A DNA stretch of 64,000 nucleotides, from contig JADQBA010000004.1 of NCBI GenBank assembly GCA_016903675.1, positions 85,789-149,788 of the forward strand, given 5' to 3'. The notes under the pieces were generated by a model, which saw only the letters and a program-made list of their open reading frames with translations, did no database searches and had not been told where the DNA came from. Made by a program: the position numbers and the translations under genes. Below are positions 44,123 to 52,459 of the stretch, in pieces (position 1 is the stretch's first letter; each line of letters starts with the position of its first letter). Origin of the DNA: Stigonema ocellatum SAG 48.90 = DSM 106950 (lineage in GTDB: Bacteria > Cyanobacteriota > Cyanobacteriia > Cyanobacteriales > Nostocaceae).

Positions 44123-45115
44123 TTATAATTCAGTATTTTTTGCCAGTAGAGCATCGGCGATCGCTTCCGAAATAGGATAATTTAAATCTCGCTCCAGCAT
44201 TCCCCACTCTCCTGTAGGGTTAACTTCTAAAAAAACGTATTCTCTGGCTGGAGTCACGATAAAATCAAATGCTCCAAACGTTAGTCCAAAGCGTCTCATG
44301 AACTCATCAAGACGACGAATAATTTCATCAGGTAATTGATAAGTCTGCCACGTACAAGTATCTTTTTCAGCACGTCGCCAATCTTGGGTTGATGCTGCAT
44401 AATCAGACGCATCTAACGCTCCGACAAACATATTACCATTCACGTATACTGCTCGTAATTCTTGCTGTTTGGAGATTTGTTCTTGAAAAACCATCGGGCA
44501 ATATTGCAGTGTTTCAGCATCAATTAAATCTTCTTCTTTTACTGCGCTGGTGTACATAAAAAAAGAGGAACCTGTCATCCCATAAGAAAGTGGTCTAAGT
44601 AGCTTGGCTACCATTTTTCCCTTGACTTGATGGAAAAAATCTCTGACTTCTTTGGGGTCATTAGTGATGAGAGTCTGGGGTATAACAAGACCTACTTCAG
44701 CCGCAACTCTCAGTTGGTGTAGCTTGTTTTCCGCCACACCAATTTTTTGTAAATTATCTACCCAACGACTTTTTCTCAAGCTATCCCAAAAACCATCTAA
44801 GACAGCCAGTGATTCTCTAATGCAGGCTGCGCGAAATTGTGGAGCCAATTCTTTACTTAGGTGAGGTTCCCATATACGCCGCATCCATACTGCTTGCACC
44901 TGATGCGTGTCAAATGAGCGATCGCCATATTCTACCCTATGATGGCTTTCAGAATTACTGAAATAAGCCTGGAGTTTAACTTTCATCGGAAAATTATCAG
45001 TATCCAGGCGAAATGGCTGTGCGCCTCTTCTCAACAGAGATTCTGCTACTCTATCTATCGTAAAGTAATCACCGCTATGAGTAATTAATAAAACTATATC
45101 ACGTTCATATTGCAT
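44123..45115 (-). CDS. mdnB: Microviridin ATP-grasp ligase, MdnB/MvdC-like (amide-forming)
   Basis: 330 aa from ATG 45115; an upstream in-frame start at 45154 adds 13 unlikely residues. N terminus RDIVLLITHSGDYFTIDRV, PFRLDTDNFPMKVKLQAYF and VWMRRIW are MdnB-like. Mg-binding Glu297 and Asn299 occur in FLEVNPTGEWGMLE. By family it closes the omega-amide (lactam) between Lys and the last acidic residue, after MdnC has made the esters. Separated from the precursor gene by 165 nt containing a small hairpin, and 8 nt ahead of mdnC. Confidence 0.93.
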   Translation of the reverse strand: MQYERDIVLLITHSGDYFTIDRVAESLLRRGAQPFRLDTDNFPMKVKLQAYFSNSESHHRVEYGDRSFDTHQVQAVWMRRIWEPHLSKELAPQFRAACIRESLAVLDGFWDSLRKSRWVDNLQKIGVAENKLHQLRVAAEVGLVIPQTLITNDPKEVRDFFHQVKGKMVAKLLRPLSYGMTGSSFFMYTSAVKEEDLIDAETLQYCPMVFQEQISKQQELRAVYVNGNMFVGALDASDYAASTQDWRRAEKDTCTWQTYQLPDEIIRRLDEFMRRFGLTFGAFDFIVTPAREYVFLEVNPTGEWGMLERDLNYPISEAIADALLAKNTEL

Positions 45116-45202
45116 AAAAAATAGTAGTAAGTTTTGGTGTTTCTCTACTGGCAACTATTAATAAATAAAGCTCCTAAAAAATCAAGTACAATATTAGTAA
45201 AA

Positions 45203-45221
45203 CAACCTCTTACAGAGGTTG
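45203..45221 (-). terminator. Small hairpin between precursor and ligase genes (possible attenuator)
   Basis: CAACCTCT (45203-45210) and AGAGGTTG (45214-45221), 3-nt loop. In the direction of transcription it is followed by TTTTAC. A weak terminator here would give more precursor than enzyme mRNA (inference). Confidence 0.5.
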
Positions 45222-45280
45222 GTAAAACGCATAATATTCATACTCTGAAAATATTTTTCAAAGCCACAGATTGTATGTAC

Positions 45281-45586
45281 TCAAAAGTCAACAGTAGCAT
45301 GTTCATCCGAATCAGAAGGGTATTTCTGAGTTACAGCGACATCCTCCCCATCAGAAGGGTATTTCAGAGTTGTTACAACAACATCGTCCCCATCAGAAGG
45401 GTATTTCAGAGTTACAGCGACATCCTCCGCATCAGAAGGGTATTTCCGAGTTGCAACTTTGTGTCCGCCATTGGCTGCTTCTGATTCTTCATCAGAAATT
45501 TCTTCAACAAAGTTTTGCTCTTCTAAAAATCGGGCGAAGAATGGAACTGCTTGTGAATTTGAATCTTTTGTTTTACTTTCAGACAT
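45281..45586 (-). CDS. mdnA: Multi-core microviridin (graspetide) precursor peptide
   Basis: 101 aa with a strong ribosome site (AGGAGA, 5 nt before ATG). The leader carries the ligase-recognition motif PFFARFL at residues 15-21. An acidic linker follows (EEISDEESEAANGG, to residue 41). Then come four core repeats: TRKYPSDAED (46-55), TLKYPSDGDD (59-68), TLKYPSDGED (73-82) and TQKYPSDSDE (86-95), with V-rich spacers and tail HATVDF. Thr, Lys, Ser, Asp and the two terminal acids of each core match the cyclisation pattern TxKYPSDx(E/D)(E/D). The residue after YPSD is Ala, Gly, Gly, Ser rather than a bulky one. Most known precursors have one core. No GNAT acetyltransferase or ABC exporter gene is nearby. 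Confidence 0.93.
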   Translation of the reverse strand: MSESKTKDSNSQAVPFFARFLEEQNFVEEISDEESEAANGGHKVATRKYPSDAEDVAVTLKYPSDGDDVVVTTLKYPSDGEDVAVTQKYPSDSDEHATVDF

Positions 45587-45802
45587 AATTTCTCCTAAAA
45601 AATCTTGGATTTTGGACTAACGAGAGTTGTGTTGTATGAAAACTGGCGCGGTCTTGCCAAAAAGCTCTGATACTTCCGTTCAATGAAGTTAGAAGCCAGC
45701 AGCAAGCAGAACCACGCGACGGCTAAAATCTTTAACCTCCATCTGTATCTAGAATAGGTGTAAAAGAAGTCAACTTATACACCATATAACCATACTATCA
45801 TG

Positions 45803-45931
45803 ATATAGCAATCATATTTGATTTTTGAAATACACGTAGGGTGGGCACTGCCCACCATAACCCGGATGTGGTGGGCAGTGCCCACCCTACTTAGATTTTT
45901 TCAAAATTCAAATATGATTCCTACAGCAATC
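45803..45931. repeat. TAGCAATCATATTTGA hairpin repeat with GTGGGCAGTGCCCAC core; gap 45587-46448
   Basis: Outer ends ATAGCAATCATATTTGATTT and TCAAATATGATTCC. The inner hairpin is CGTAGGGTGGGCACTGCCCA paired with TGGGCAGTGCCCACCCTAC. The rest of this 860-nt gap upstream of mdnA contains the element at 46047-46271 and no gene. Confidence 0.7.
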
Positions 45932-46046
45932 CTCCGCAGATTTATAAACACCTCTCCCAAGTCCCCCAAGTCCTCTTTGTCTTCAAAGTCCCCTTTGTTT
46001 CTAGATTAAGGTTGTGAGTGCAAATTAGTATAATTAATTACACAAT

Positions 46047-46271
46047 CAATACGGTTCGGTTAACGGTAGATGCAAAGATGAGAAACCGGGTTTTGGTCGG
46101 CTGGCAATACTGCGTAGGTTTTGCTAAAAACTCAAATTTAGAGTAGGTTGGGTTGAGGAACGAAACCCAACATTTATGGGCATTTGTTGGGTTTCCCGAC
46201 GGTAAGCCCAACCTACAATTTCCCAAAACCTACGCAGTATTGGGTCGGCTGGTGCTTAACCGAACCATATT
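46047..46271. mobile_element. Nested MITE: CAATACGGTTCGGTTAA ends, with inner 19-bp inverted repeat
   Basis: Outer ends CAATACGGTTCGGTTAAC and CTTAACCGAACCATATT match the 136-bp element at 51341-51476. Inside, CAATACTGCGTAGGTTTTG (46105-46123) and CAAAACCTACGCAGTATTG (46224-46242) are perfect inverted repeats enclosing GTAGGTTGGG...CCCAACCTAC, so one element appears inserted within another. Confidence 0.75.
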
Positions 46272-46448
46272 AATTTCGGTCAGTTACGAGGTGCCGATAA
46301 TTCAGTAAATATACTGAAAAATTATCCTCATGACAGTAATTTCAAGAGAATAGAAGCAGATTTTGTACTGGTTGTCTCATAAGATTTTCTGATTACATTT
46401 AACATTTGAAGAAGTTAGGCTATTGCTTACTCACTTCATAAGAAGACT

Positions 46449-46808
46449 ATGTTTAAGCAACTAGCGATCGCTTCTTTTGTTGTCTTGTTTTCAGTCTTAC
46501 CTGTCCGTGCTGAAAATTGGGTACCCATTAGCAATCAGTTAGATGGAAATTCTCAATACATAGACCTAGATTCAATACAACAAAGAAATCACAACTATCA
46601 ATACTGGGCATTTTATCCAGATAGAAATCAAAGTCAGAAAGTCCACTACTCAGTAGACTGTAGGGCAAAAATCGATAGACTACTCACAGTAAAATCATAT
46701 ACACCTGAAGGTCATTTACTGACATCTTTCAACTATAAACCTCAAAAAGTTATACCCATAGTTGCAGGAACTAAAGAATCGCAGGTTTGGCAATATCTTT
46801 GTAGTTAA
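46449..46808 (+). CDS. Small secreted protein, surface-adhesin E-like
   Basis: 119 aa. Signal peptide of ~21 residues (FVVLFSVLPVRA). The mature part has NWVPISNQLDGNSQYIDLDS, YWAFYPD, VDCRAKIDRL and LLTSFNY, with a final WQYLCS; two Cys probably form a disulphide. The layout resembles the adhesin-E-type domain found in many exported bacterial proteins. Function unknown. Monocistronic. The 46809-47527 gap downstream contains a TAGCAAGTCTATTTGAGATC repeat fragment (46931) and no gene I can support. Confidence 0.7.
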   Translation: MFKQLAIASFVVLFSVLPVRAENWVPISNQLDGNSQYIDLDSIQQRNHNYQYWAFYPDRNQSQKVHYSVDCRAKIDRLLTVKSYTPEGHLLTSFNYKPQKVIPIVAGTKESQVWQYLCS

Positions 46809-47527
46809 GTTTCGGTGCTATCTATACATACCAATCCGTCGAGGAGAAAGTGAAAATATTGTAGAGATATTACATGTAACTTCTCTAAATCGGCAGACCA
46901 CCTGCTTTCACAAATCAGATAGCACTGCTATAGCAAGTCTATTTGAGATCCGAACAAGGGGGACAACGCTTGGGTGTAAGGGTGTAGGGGTAAAGTGTTT
47001 TTTTCATCCATAACGGTAGGATTGCCATAACCGAAAAGTATTGGGAGAAAGCTACATATTTCTTTAATAAAATAAGTATTTTTTGACTCAGCTTTTTTTA
47101 TTTTCCCAATAAATAATTAGAGGAGCAAGTTTAAACCTAAACCATCTGTGGTTATTCCTGCTTGTTGTTAGTTTCTTGTGGGAAGTGATATTCATGCGGT
47201 GTCCAATTTTCTCTATTATTGTCTGATTCTAAATTTGCCACAACCCTTTCTTGTGTAAGCTTAGAGAGTTTCTGGACACTATTTACTTAAGTATCTAAAA
47301 TGTATTTTTTTTTACATTTTTTTTGGTCTTATTGCCTTTTCCTGGTGTAGCTAGATATGTACTTCACAAAGAAGAAAATAAAAATTTATCATCGCTTAAT
47401 GCCAAATTGGCTAATTAGTAGTAAAACAGACAAAGCAAATACTGTTGCTGCACATCGACGCTCATAATTAGGAGACTATTTAGATTCTCATGGCAAGTCA
47501 ACTATCACCCTTAAACCAAGTACGATC

Positions 47528-47803
47528 ATGATACTAAAACTTACGTCTAATTTGGCAATTCTAGGTTACTTAATGATGTCTTACTATTTCTTCAATGAAT
47601 GGCTAGAATTCTTTCTACAAGATGAAGAGATGAATTCCATGAATAACCGCTTCTTTTATGGTCTAATTTTAGTCATTGCTGCTATTTTATGGCCAATAGT
47701 AGTTCCCCTTGCTTACTTGGAACTATTAAAGTTCCATAAAAGACATCGAAAAACTCTTGATTTACTCAGAAACCTGTTTAATTCTCGGATGTCTGATGAT
47801 TAA
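47528..47803 (+). CDS. Small hypothetical membrane protein
   Basis: 91 aa. Two hydrophobic segments: TSNLAILGYLMMSYYFF (about 6-22) and FFYGLILVIAAILWPIVVPL (about 42-61), then a basic cytosolic tail (KFHKRHRKTLDLL). No family recognised and no coding neighbours within 700 nt on either side. The long 47804-48734 gap that follows holds CTTTTGACTTTTGACTTTTG heptamers (47970-48003), the MITE at 48334 and a GTGCGTAAGTCCTA half-site at 48689. Confidence 0.6.
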   Translation: MILKLTSNLAILGYLMMSYYFFNEWLEFFLQDEEMNSMNNRFFYGLILVIAAILWPIVVPLAYLELLKFHKRHRKTLDLLRNLFNSRMSDD

Positions 47804-48333
47804 TATGATTGCGCATTGCTAAATTGCTCATGATTTAAGCCTAGATACATCTAAATATAGCCTTCCATTTAATATCCGCACAAGGGAGACCAGGGGGAGA
47901 AGGGGGACCAGGGGGACAAGCCGCTACGCGGAAATTCAAAATTCAAAATTCACGCATTCAAAACTTAAAACACTTTTGACTTTTGACTTTTGACTTTTGA
48001 CTTCCCCAAAGGGGTGGGTGTTTGTAACTCCTGCACGGTTTGCCATAGCTTTTTTTTCCTTTTTAAAACTTAAATTGCTTATTTGATGTTTGCATGGGTG
48101 GGTTTATTAGTACTAGGCGAGGGCTTTTTCCCACAATCATCTACCATTTTTTTTCAACTCTGATAGTTCTCGATTGACTTTTGACTTATTACCTTAGCTT
48201 TTGACGAACCCGTTCGCGAGTGCGTCTCCCCTTGGGAGAAGGGGCTGACCGCGTTCTCAAAATCTGTAGATACCAGATAAACAATTATGAATTGCGAAAA
48301 AATTACTTTCTAGGACTTAAACATTGACAGTAA

Positions 48334-48546
48334 ATAGGACTTACGCACAAGACAAATCAATCATCATGTGTATAACGAAATTCCGCCGTTTGCCTCGTTC
48401 CCAGGCTCTGCCACAGAATGTGATTAAGGGAGGGGATGCCTCCCGATTGGAGGAGAGGCAGAGCCTCTTTTGAAGAACATTACAAGGCAGAGCCTTGTAA
48501 CGAGAGAAATACATAGTTTATTCTTTTTGTCAATGCGTAAGTCCTA
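48334..48546. mobile_element. ~213-bp MITE, TAGGACTTACGCA / TGCGTAAGTCCTA (copy 3)
   Basis: Perfect 13-bp inverted ends; internal CATTACAAGGCAGAGCCTTG hairpin. Same family as 31739 and 32889. Confidence 0.8.
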
Positions 48547-48734
48547 GTAAATACCAAATATGCTGTATGCATCTCAGGCATTAAACCTTGATTTTTCGAC
48601 ACTTTTTACGCTATTGATCAAAGGATGATTGATAAAAGCCTGAAACGACGTATTTTCGTCAATGCACGAGATCAAAAATTTGTACAGTGCGTAAGTCCTA
48701 CTTTCATAATTCATAATTCATAATTCATAATTCT

Positions 48735-50744
48735 TTACCGTCTTTGCCACCAGAGAACACTTGCTGCTGTTAAGCCAACGAGGGGTAAAACTAACAGAGA
48801 CGACAATGCTAAAAGACTGGCTTGCGTTGTTGTGAGGTAAATGCGACGGTTTTTCGCTTCTTTGGGGCGAATGGAAAGGGGTTGCTGATCCTGCTGACTC
48901 AACCACGTGACTGAGTTGAGGAATACATCTCCATTAAGCTGTTGTTCAAACAAGCCATCGGTGGCAAAATCTGAATTTCCTAAAACCACCATCCGGGACT
49001 CTTTTGAAATGGGGGGAGTGGGGAGTGGGGAGTGGGGAGATGGGGGGGATGGGGGGGATGAGGGAGTGGGGAATGGGGAGTGGGGAGATGGGGGGGATGA
49101 GGGAGATGGGGGGGATGAGGGAGTGGGGAGTGGGGAGTGGGGAGATGGGGGGGATGAGGGAGATGGGGGGGATGGGGGAGATGGGGGGGATGAGGGAGTG
49201 GGGAGTGGGGAGTGGGGAGATGGGGGGGATGAGGGAGATGGGGGGGATGAGGGAGATGGGGGGGATGAGGGAGTGGGGAGTGGGGAGTGGGGAGATGGGG
49301 GGGATGAGGGAGATGGGGGGGATGAGGGAGTGGGGATAGCCTGGGGTTTTAACCCTAGGGGAGATGGGGGGGATGAGGGGGATGGGGGGGATGAGGGAAT
49401 GGGGATAGCCTGGGGTTTTAACCCCAGGGGAGATGGGGGAGATGGGGGGGATGAGGGAATGGGGATAGGTTGGGGTTTTAACCCCAGGGGGGATGGGGGG
49501 GGTTGTTTTCTTGTCAAAGCGACACCTAGAGTCAAAGGACCTTTGCGATCGCTTAGAGGATGAAACTGCAATTTTTCGCTTTTTTGATCGCTTGTTGCCC
49601 AGCTATTGGGATAGGGTTTTGTTAGTAGTAGGGGAGTAGCCTGTATACCAGCTACTGGGTTAGTGTCCACTGGTCTTGCTAAGGGATAAAAAGACATACC
49701 ATTACCAAAGTCTTTGGTGATGGGATGTTTTCCATATTCTGTCACTACGGGAACAGCCGGACCTAGTGCCTCGATGCCAGCGACATCCACTGCCAAACGA
49801 TTATCCAGCTTTATACCCCACTCAGCAAGTAAACTATCGAGTTTGGGGTCGGCATCAGGATCAATCATCAGCAATAAGTTACCACCCCGATTGAGATAGT
49901 CTCGCAAGGCTGTCACTTCACTGTCAAACAGCGATCGCTTGGAACCGGCAACTACCACCACAGCAGCATCTTGGGGAATACTTGACTTTTGGGCCAGATT
50001 TAGTGTTGCAGTTGTGTAATTTTTGTCACTCAATGCCTGAACTGCTTGGGACATTGCACCCTCACCCCCGGCTAGTTGGTGTTCACCGTGACCTTCTAGG
50101 AAGTAAACTTTAAGCTGGGTTGAACCTGTAATTTGTAGGAGACGATTATTTAATTTTGCTTCCGATAGGGTCTGTTGATCGTTCAACACCTGCACCAATT
50201 GCCGTCTATCCTGGGATTCTAGGTAAACTTCTCCTGGTTTTTTGACCTCAAATTTCTTTGCCAGAACAGGTCTAGCTTGTGGATCGACATACTCAAACTT
50301 AAACTTTGAGCTTTGCCGGTGATAATTTTCCAGCAATTCCCGGTCGAGGGGATTTTGAGTGGTATCAAACACCCACACCTTGACTGGCTGTTTTAGCGAT
50401 CGTACCAATTGCCGTGATTGGGGCGCAATGGAAAATAAGTGTGTTTCGGTGAAGTCCACCCGCAGGTGGTAGCGAGTACCTAAGAAGTTGATTAACCCCA
50501 AAATTGCCAACGCGAACATAGTTGCAGCCAAGGCATGAGTACCAGCTTGGGTGGAACGACGCCCCCACCAGTTACTCTGTTTGCTTTGCCATGCTAGCCA
50601 CAACCCGATGATGACAATTCCCGAAATTACCAATGCCAAGGGGATTGTACCCCAATTTTCTGACAAGAACCCAATTGTTAAGCCCGCAGTAACGAGAAAC
50701 GGACCAAACCAAACCAGATATTTCCCAAAATTCTTTTTAGTCAT
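48735..50744 (-). CDS. GldG-like ABC-associated periplasmic protein with low-complexity insert
   Basis: 669 aa. Two N-terminal membrane segments (about 8-50), a third (about 70-90: ALAATMFALAILGLINFLG), then the GldG/ABC-2-associated domain (VDFTETHLFSIAPQSRQLV; KVWVFDTTQNPLDRELLENY; VYFLEGHGEHQL; GGNLLLMIDPDADPKLD). A final C-terminal membrane segment (SLLALSSLLVLPLVGL) is present. Residues ~412-577 are an inserted Ser/Pro tract (SSPPSPSSPPSP with LGLKPQ three times), encoded by G-rich tandem repeats; the domain resumes at MVVLGNSDFATDG. Family partners are the ABC genes at 52715-54550, here 2 kb upstream. Substrate unknown. Confidence 0.88.
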   Translation of the reverse strand: MTKKNFGKYLVWFGPFLVTAGLTIGFLSENWGTIPLALVISGIVIIGLWLAWQSKQSNWWGRRSTQAGTHALAATMFALAILGLINFLGTRYHLRVDFTETHLFSIAPQSRQLVRSLKQPVKVWVFDTTQNPLDRELLENYHRQSSKFKFEYVDPQARPVLAKKFEVKKPGEVYLESQDRRQLVQVLNDQQTLSEAKLNNRLLQITGSTQLKVYFLEGHGEHQLAGGEGAMSQAVQALSDKNYTTATLNLAQKSSIPQDAAVVVVAGSKRSLFDSEVTALRDYLNRGGNLLLMIDPDADPKLDSLLAEWGIKLDNRLAVDVAGIEALGPAVPVVTEYGKHPITKDFGNGMSFYPLARPVDTNPVAGIQATPLLLTKPYPNSWATSDQKSEKLQFHPLSDRKGPLTLGVALTRKQPPPSPLGLKPQPIPIPSSPPSPPSPLGLKPQAIPIPSSPPSPSSPPSPLGLKPQAIPTPSSPPSPSSPPSPHSPLPTPSSPPSPSSPPSPSSPPSPHSPLPTPSSPPSPPSPPSPSSPPSPHSPLPTPSSPPSPSSPPSPHSPFPTPSSPPSPPSPHSPLPTPPISKESRMVVLGNSDFATDGLFEQQLNGDVFLNSVTWLSQQDQQPLSIRPKEAKNRRIYLTTTQASLLALSSLLVLPLVGLTAASVLWWQRR
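49012..49510. repeat. ~500-nt in-frame G-rich tandem repeat inside the GldG-like gene
   Basis: On the plus strand: many units of GATGGGGGGGATGAGGGA and GTGGGGA, with three copies of a block containing CTGGGGTTTTAACC (about 49340, 49410, 49470). Unit lengths keep the reading frame open. Strong G-quadruplex potential. The frame on the plus strand is also open but is simply its mirror. Confidence 0.85.
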
Positions 50745-50794
50745 TAGTCATTAGTCAATGGTCCATAGTCCATTATGAAGGGATCTGATTTGGC

Positions 50795-51066
50795 GAGAGA
50801 ATGCTGTTGACAAATCCACGCTGCTGGGGTATGATTTTTATTATAATGGGAATCTGTGGGCGCATATATACAAGAATTAAGGAACCGCAGATGAACGCAG
50901 ATGAATTTGTACTTGATTTGGATGAGAACTGCTATAGATTTACTGGTGTTGCTGAATTCGAGTATGAACTGTGTTTTTGAGCCTCACGCAAAGGCGCAAA
51001 GGCGCAAAAAAAATCGTTGTTTAATCAACAGGGTAAATGTCAATTCATACGACCATTCAGCAACAC
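50795..51066. repeat. ~270-bp dispersed repeat (copy B)
   Basis: Same order as copy A: promoter-like start, TTATAATGGGAATCTGTG, inverted arms 50948-50970 and 51042-51064, with GCCTCACGCAAAGGCGCAAA between them. Confidence 0.7.
50807..50835 (+). promoter_or_regulatory. Consensus sigma-70 promoter inside a repeat (copy B)
   Basis: TTGACA-17 nt-TATGAT, as at 42716-42744. Confidence 0.5.
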
Positions 51067-51096
51067 CGATTTACTTACAGGCATCCATCTTAGCAG

Positions 51097-51222
51097 GTGG
51101 TCAAACAAAGCCTTGACCAATTGTCTCAACAAGGCAATGCTGCCGAACAAGCTGGAAAATACTCTCAGGCTGAAAGTATCTGCCGTAGGTTGATTGAATT
51201 GAACCCAAAAAGTTCTGCTCTC
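51097..51222 (+). pseudogene. TPR-protein N-terminal relic
   Basis: VKQSLDQLSQQGNAAEQAGK followed by YSQAESICRRLIELNPKS is one tetratricopeptide repeat of the kind that begins many cyanobacterial TPR glycosyltransferase/kinesin-like proteins. After Ser39 the frame becomes Cys-rich nonsense and soon stops. A fragment adjoining repeat copy B. Confidence 0.6.
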
Positions 51223-51340
51223 ATTTTGTGCTGCTGTAGCAGGTGCCTTATTGCCCTTATTATTTGCCAAATCCTCTGAATCCAACTCAAAACCTTGATG
51301 GCGTTCTCCAGTAGTCCCACATAATTCGTCAATCCTCTCC

Positions 51341-51476
51341 CAATACGGTTCGGTTAAGCCAAAAACTTACGTTCACGTAGGTTGGTTTGAGGAACGAAAC
51401 CCAACATTTTTCGCGGTTTGTTGGGTAACGCATTGCCTCAGCCCAACCTACAATTATCCTTAACCGAACCGTATTG
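51341..51476. mobile_element. 136-bp MITE with perfect 18-bp ends
   Basis: CAATACGGTTCGGTTAAG and CTTAACCGAACCGTATTG are exact inverted repeats. Inner GTAGGTTGG/CCAACCTAC stem. Same family as 46047-46271. Confidence 0.82.
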
Positions 51477-51585
51477 AATCCTCTCCTTCCTTTCTTGGCG
51501 TCCTTGGCGTCTTGGCGGTTCCTTCAAAATTACTACCATTGTCGCCTGTTCAGATAGCATAGGAAAAGCATCAACAAATTTCCAT

Positions 51586-51945
51586 ATGACAAACAAGACC
51601 CCTGAAGAATATATTCAGGCAATGCGAACCGCCTTATCCACGGGTGATTTTTCATCAGCACAACAGCTTTCGATTGAAGCTGTTAAGCATTACCCAGATC
51701 ATGAGGATATTAACAAGAGTGCTGACATTCTTGCACCAGCCACAGTGATATCAGTGAAAAGACCGATGGACCGAGGTTGGCAAAAGAGTCGAGAGTGGGT
51801 AACTCAGCAGCGTCGCGATCATAACTATCTCAATCAATGGGTAGCAGTAAAAGATGGCGAATTATTAGCGGCTGGTAGTTCAATGGAAGATTTAGTCGAG
51901 CAAATAGGTGATACAAATGATGTATTGTTAACAGTGATCTATTAA
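51586..51945 (+). CDS. Hypothetical protein with DUF5678-like C terminus
   Basis: 119 aa. N-terminal helical region with a TPR-like look (MRTALSTGDFSSAQQLSIEA), then NQWVAVKDGELLAAGSS and MEDLVEQIGDTNDVLLTVIY, which resembles the short DUF5678 module. The stop and the next gene's start share a base (TAATG), a sign of translational coupling with the aspartic-protease-like gene. Function unknown; the pairing is probably meaningful. Confidence 0.75.
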   Translation: MTNKTPEEYIQAMRTALSTGDFSSAQQLSIEAVKHYPDHEDINKSADILAPATVISVKRPMDRGWQKSREWVTQQRRDHNYLNQWVAVKDGELLAAGSSMEDLVEQIGDTNDVLLTVIY

Positions 51946-52403
51946 TGGCGCTGCTGTTGTTTCCTGATGGAGAAACTTTTGCGACAGGTGCAATTCGTTA
52001 TAATTACAGTCCAGCAACTCCCAGTGAAACCACAAATCGCATTATCTTGCCAGTGAAGGTTGAAAATATCAGGACCGAAGCTGTAGTTGACACAGGGGCA
52101 CCATATCCAATTATCGCACCTCAAATTGCAAGACTTGCAGGTTTAGCTCAGGTTCTTCCTCTGGAACGACTAACTATTATAATTAGGGGTATGCGACTAG
52201 AAGGTGGTGTGATTCGTTTGACTATGACATTGCCAGCCGAAGAAGGTGAAGAACTGGATGTATCTGCCACAGCTTTTATTCCTGATATAGAGGAATATTG
52301 GGGAAATTTTCCTTCTTTTATTGGTCAAATCGGTTTTCTAGAAAGAATCTGCTTTGCTGTTAATCCGTCTACCAATACTTTTTATTTTGGTCAGCTTCCT
52401 TAG
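51945..52403 (+). CDS. Retropepsin-like aspartic protease family protein
   Basis: 152 aa. Single aspartic-protease motif in AVVDTGAPYPIIAP (Asp-Thr-Gly, about residue 48), hydrophobic strand FIPDIEEYWG and a second GQIGFLERICFAV flap/psi-loop region. Homodimers of such one-motif domains form the active site. Coupled to the upstream DUF5678-like gene by a TAATG overlap, as a two-gene unit. Proteolysis is inferred; the target is unknown. Both genes sit inside what looks like a divided GldA/F-GldG operon, on the opposite strand. Confidence 0.8.
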   Translation: MALLLFPDGETFATGAIRYNYSPATPSETTNRIILPVKVENIRTEAVVDTGAPYPIIAPQIARLAGLAQVLPLERLTIIIRGMRLEGGVIRLTMTLPAEEGEELDVSATAFIPDIEEYWGNFPSFIGQIGFLERICFAVNPSTNTFYFGQLP

Positions 52404-52459
52404 ACATGACTTCTAGTGAAATAGCGCGATCGCACGCTAACTAGAGTAGATATACTTAT

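Noticed and set aside
49012..49510. Possible CRISPR array from regular G-rich repeats
   Set aside because: Units are contiguous tandem repeats without unique spacers, and no cas genes are present.
48907..49563. 218-aa Gly/Asp-rich open frame on the plus strand opposite the GldG-like gene
   Set aside because: It is the mirror of the G-rich repeat inside a well-supported minus-strand gene; low complexity alone keeps it open.
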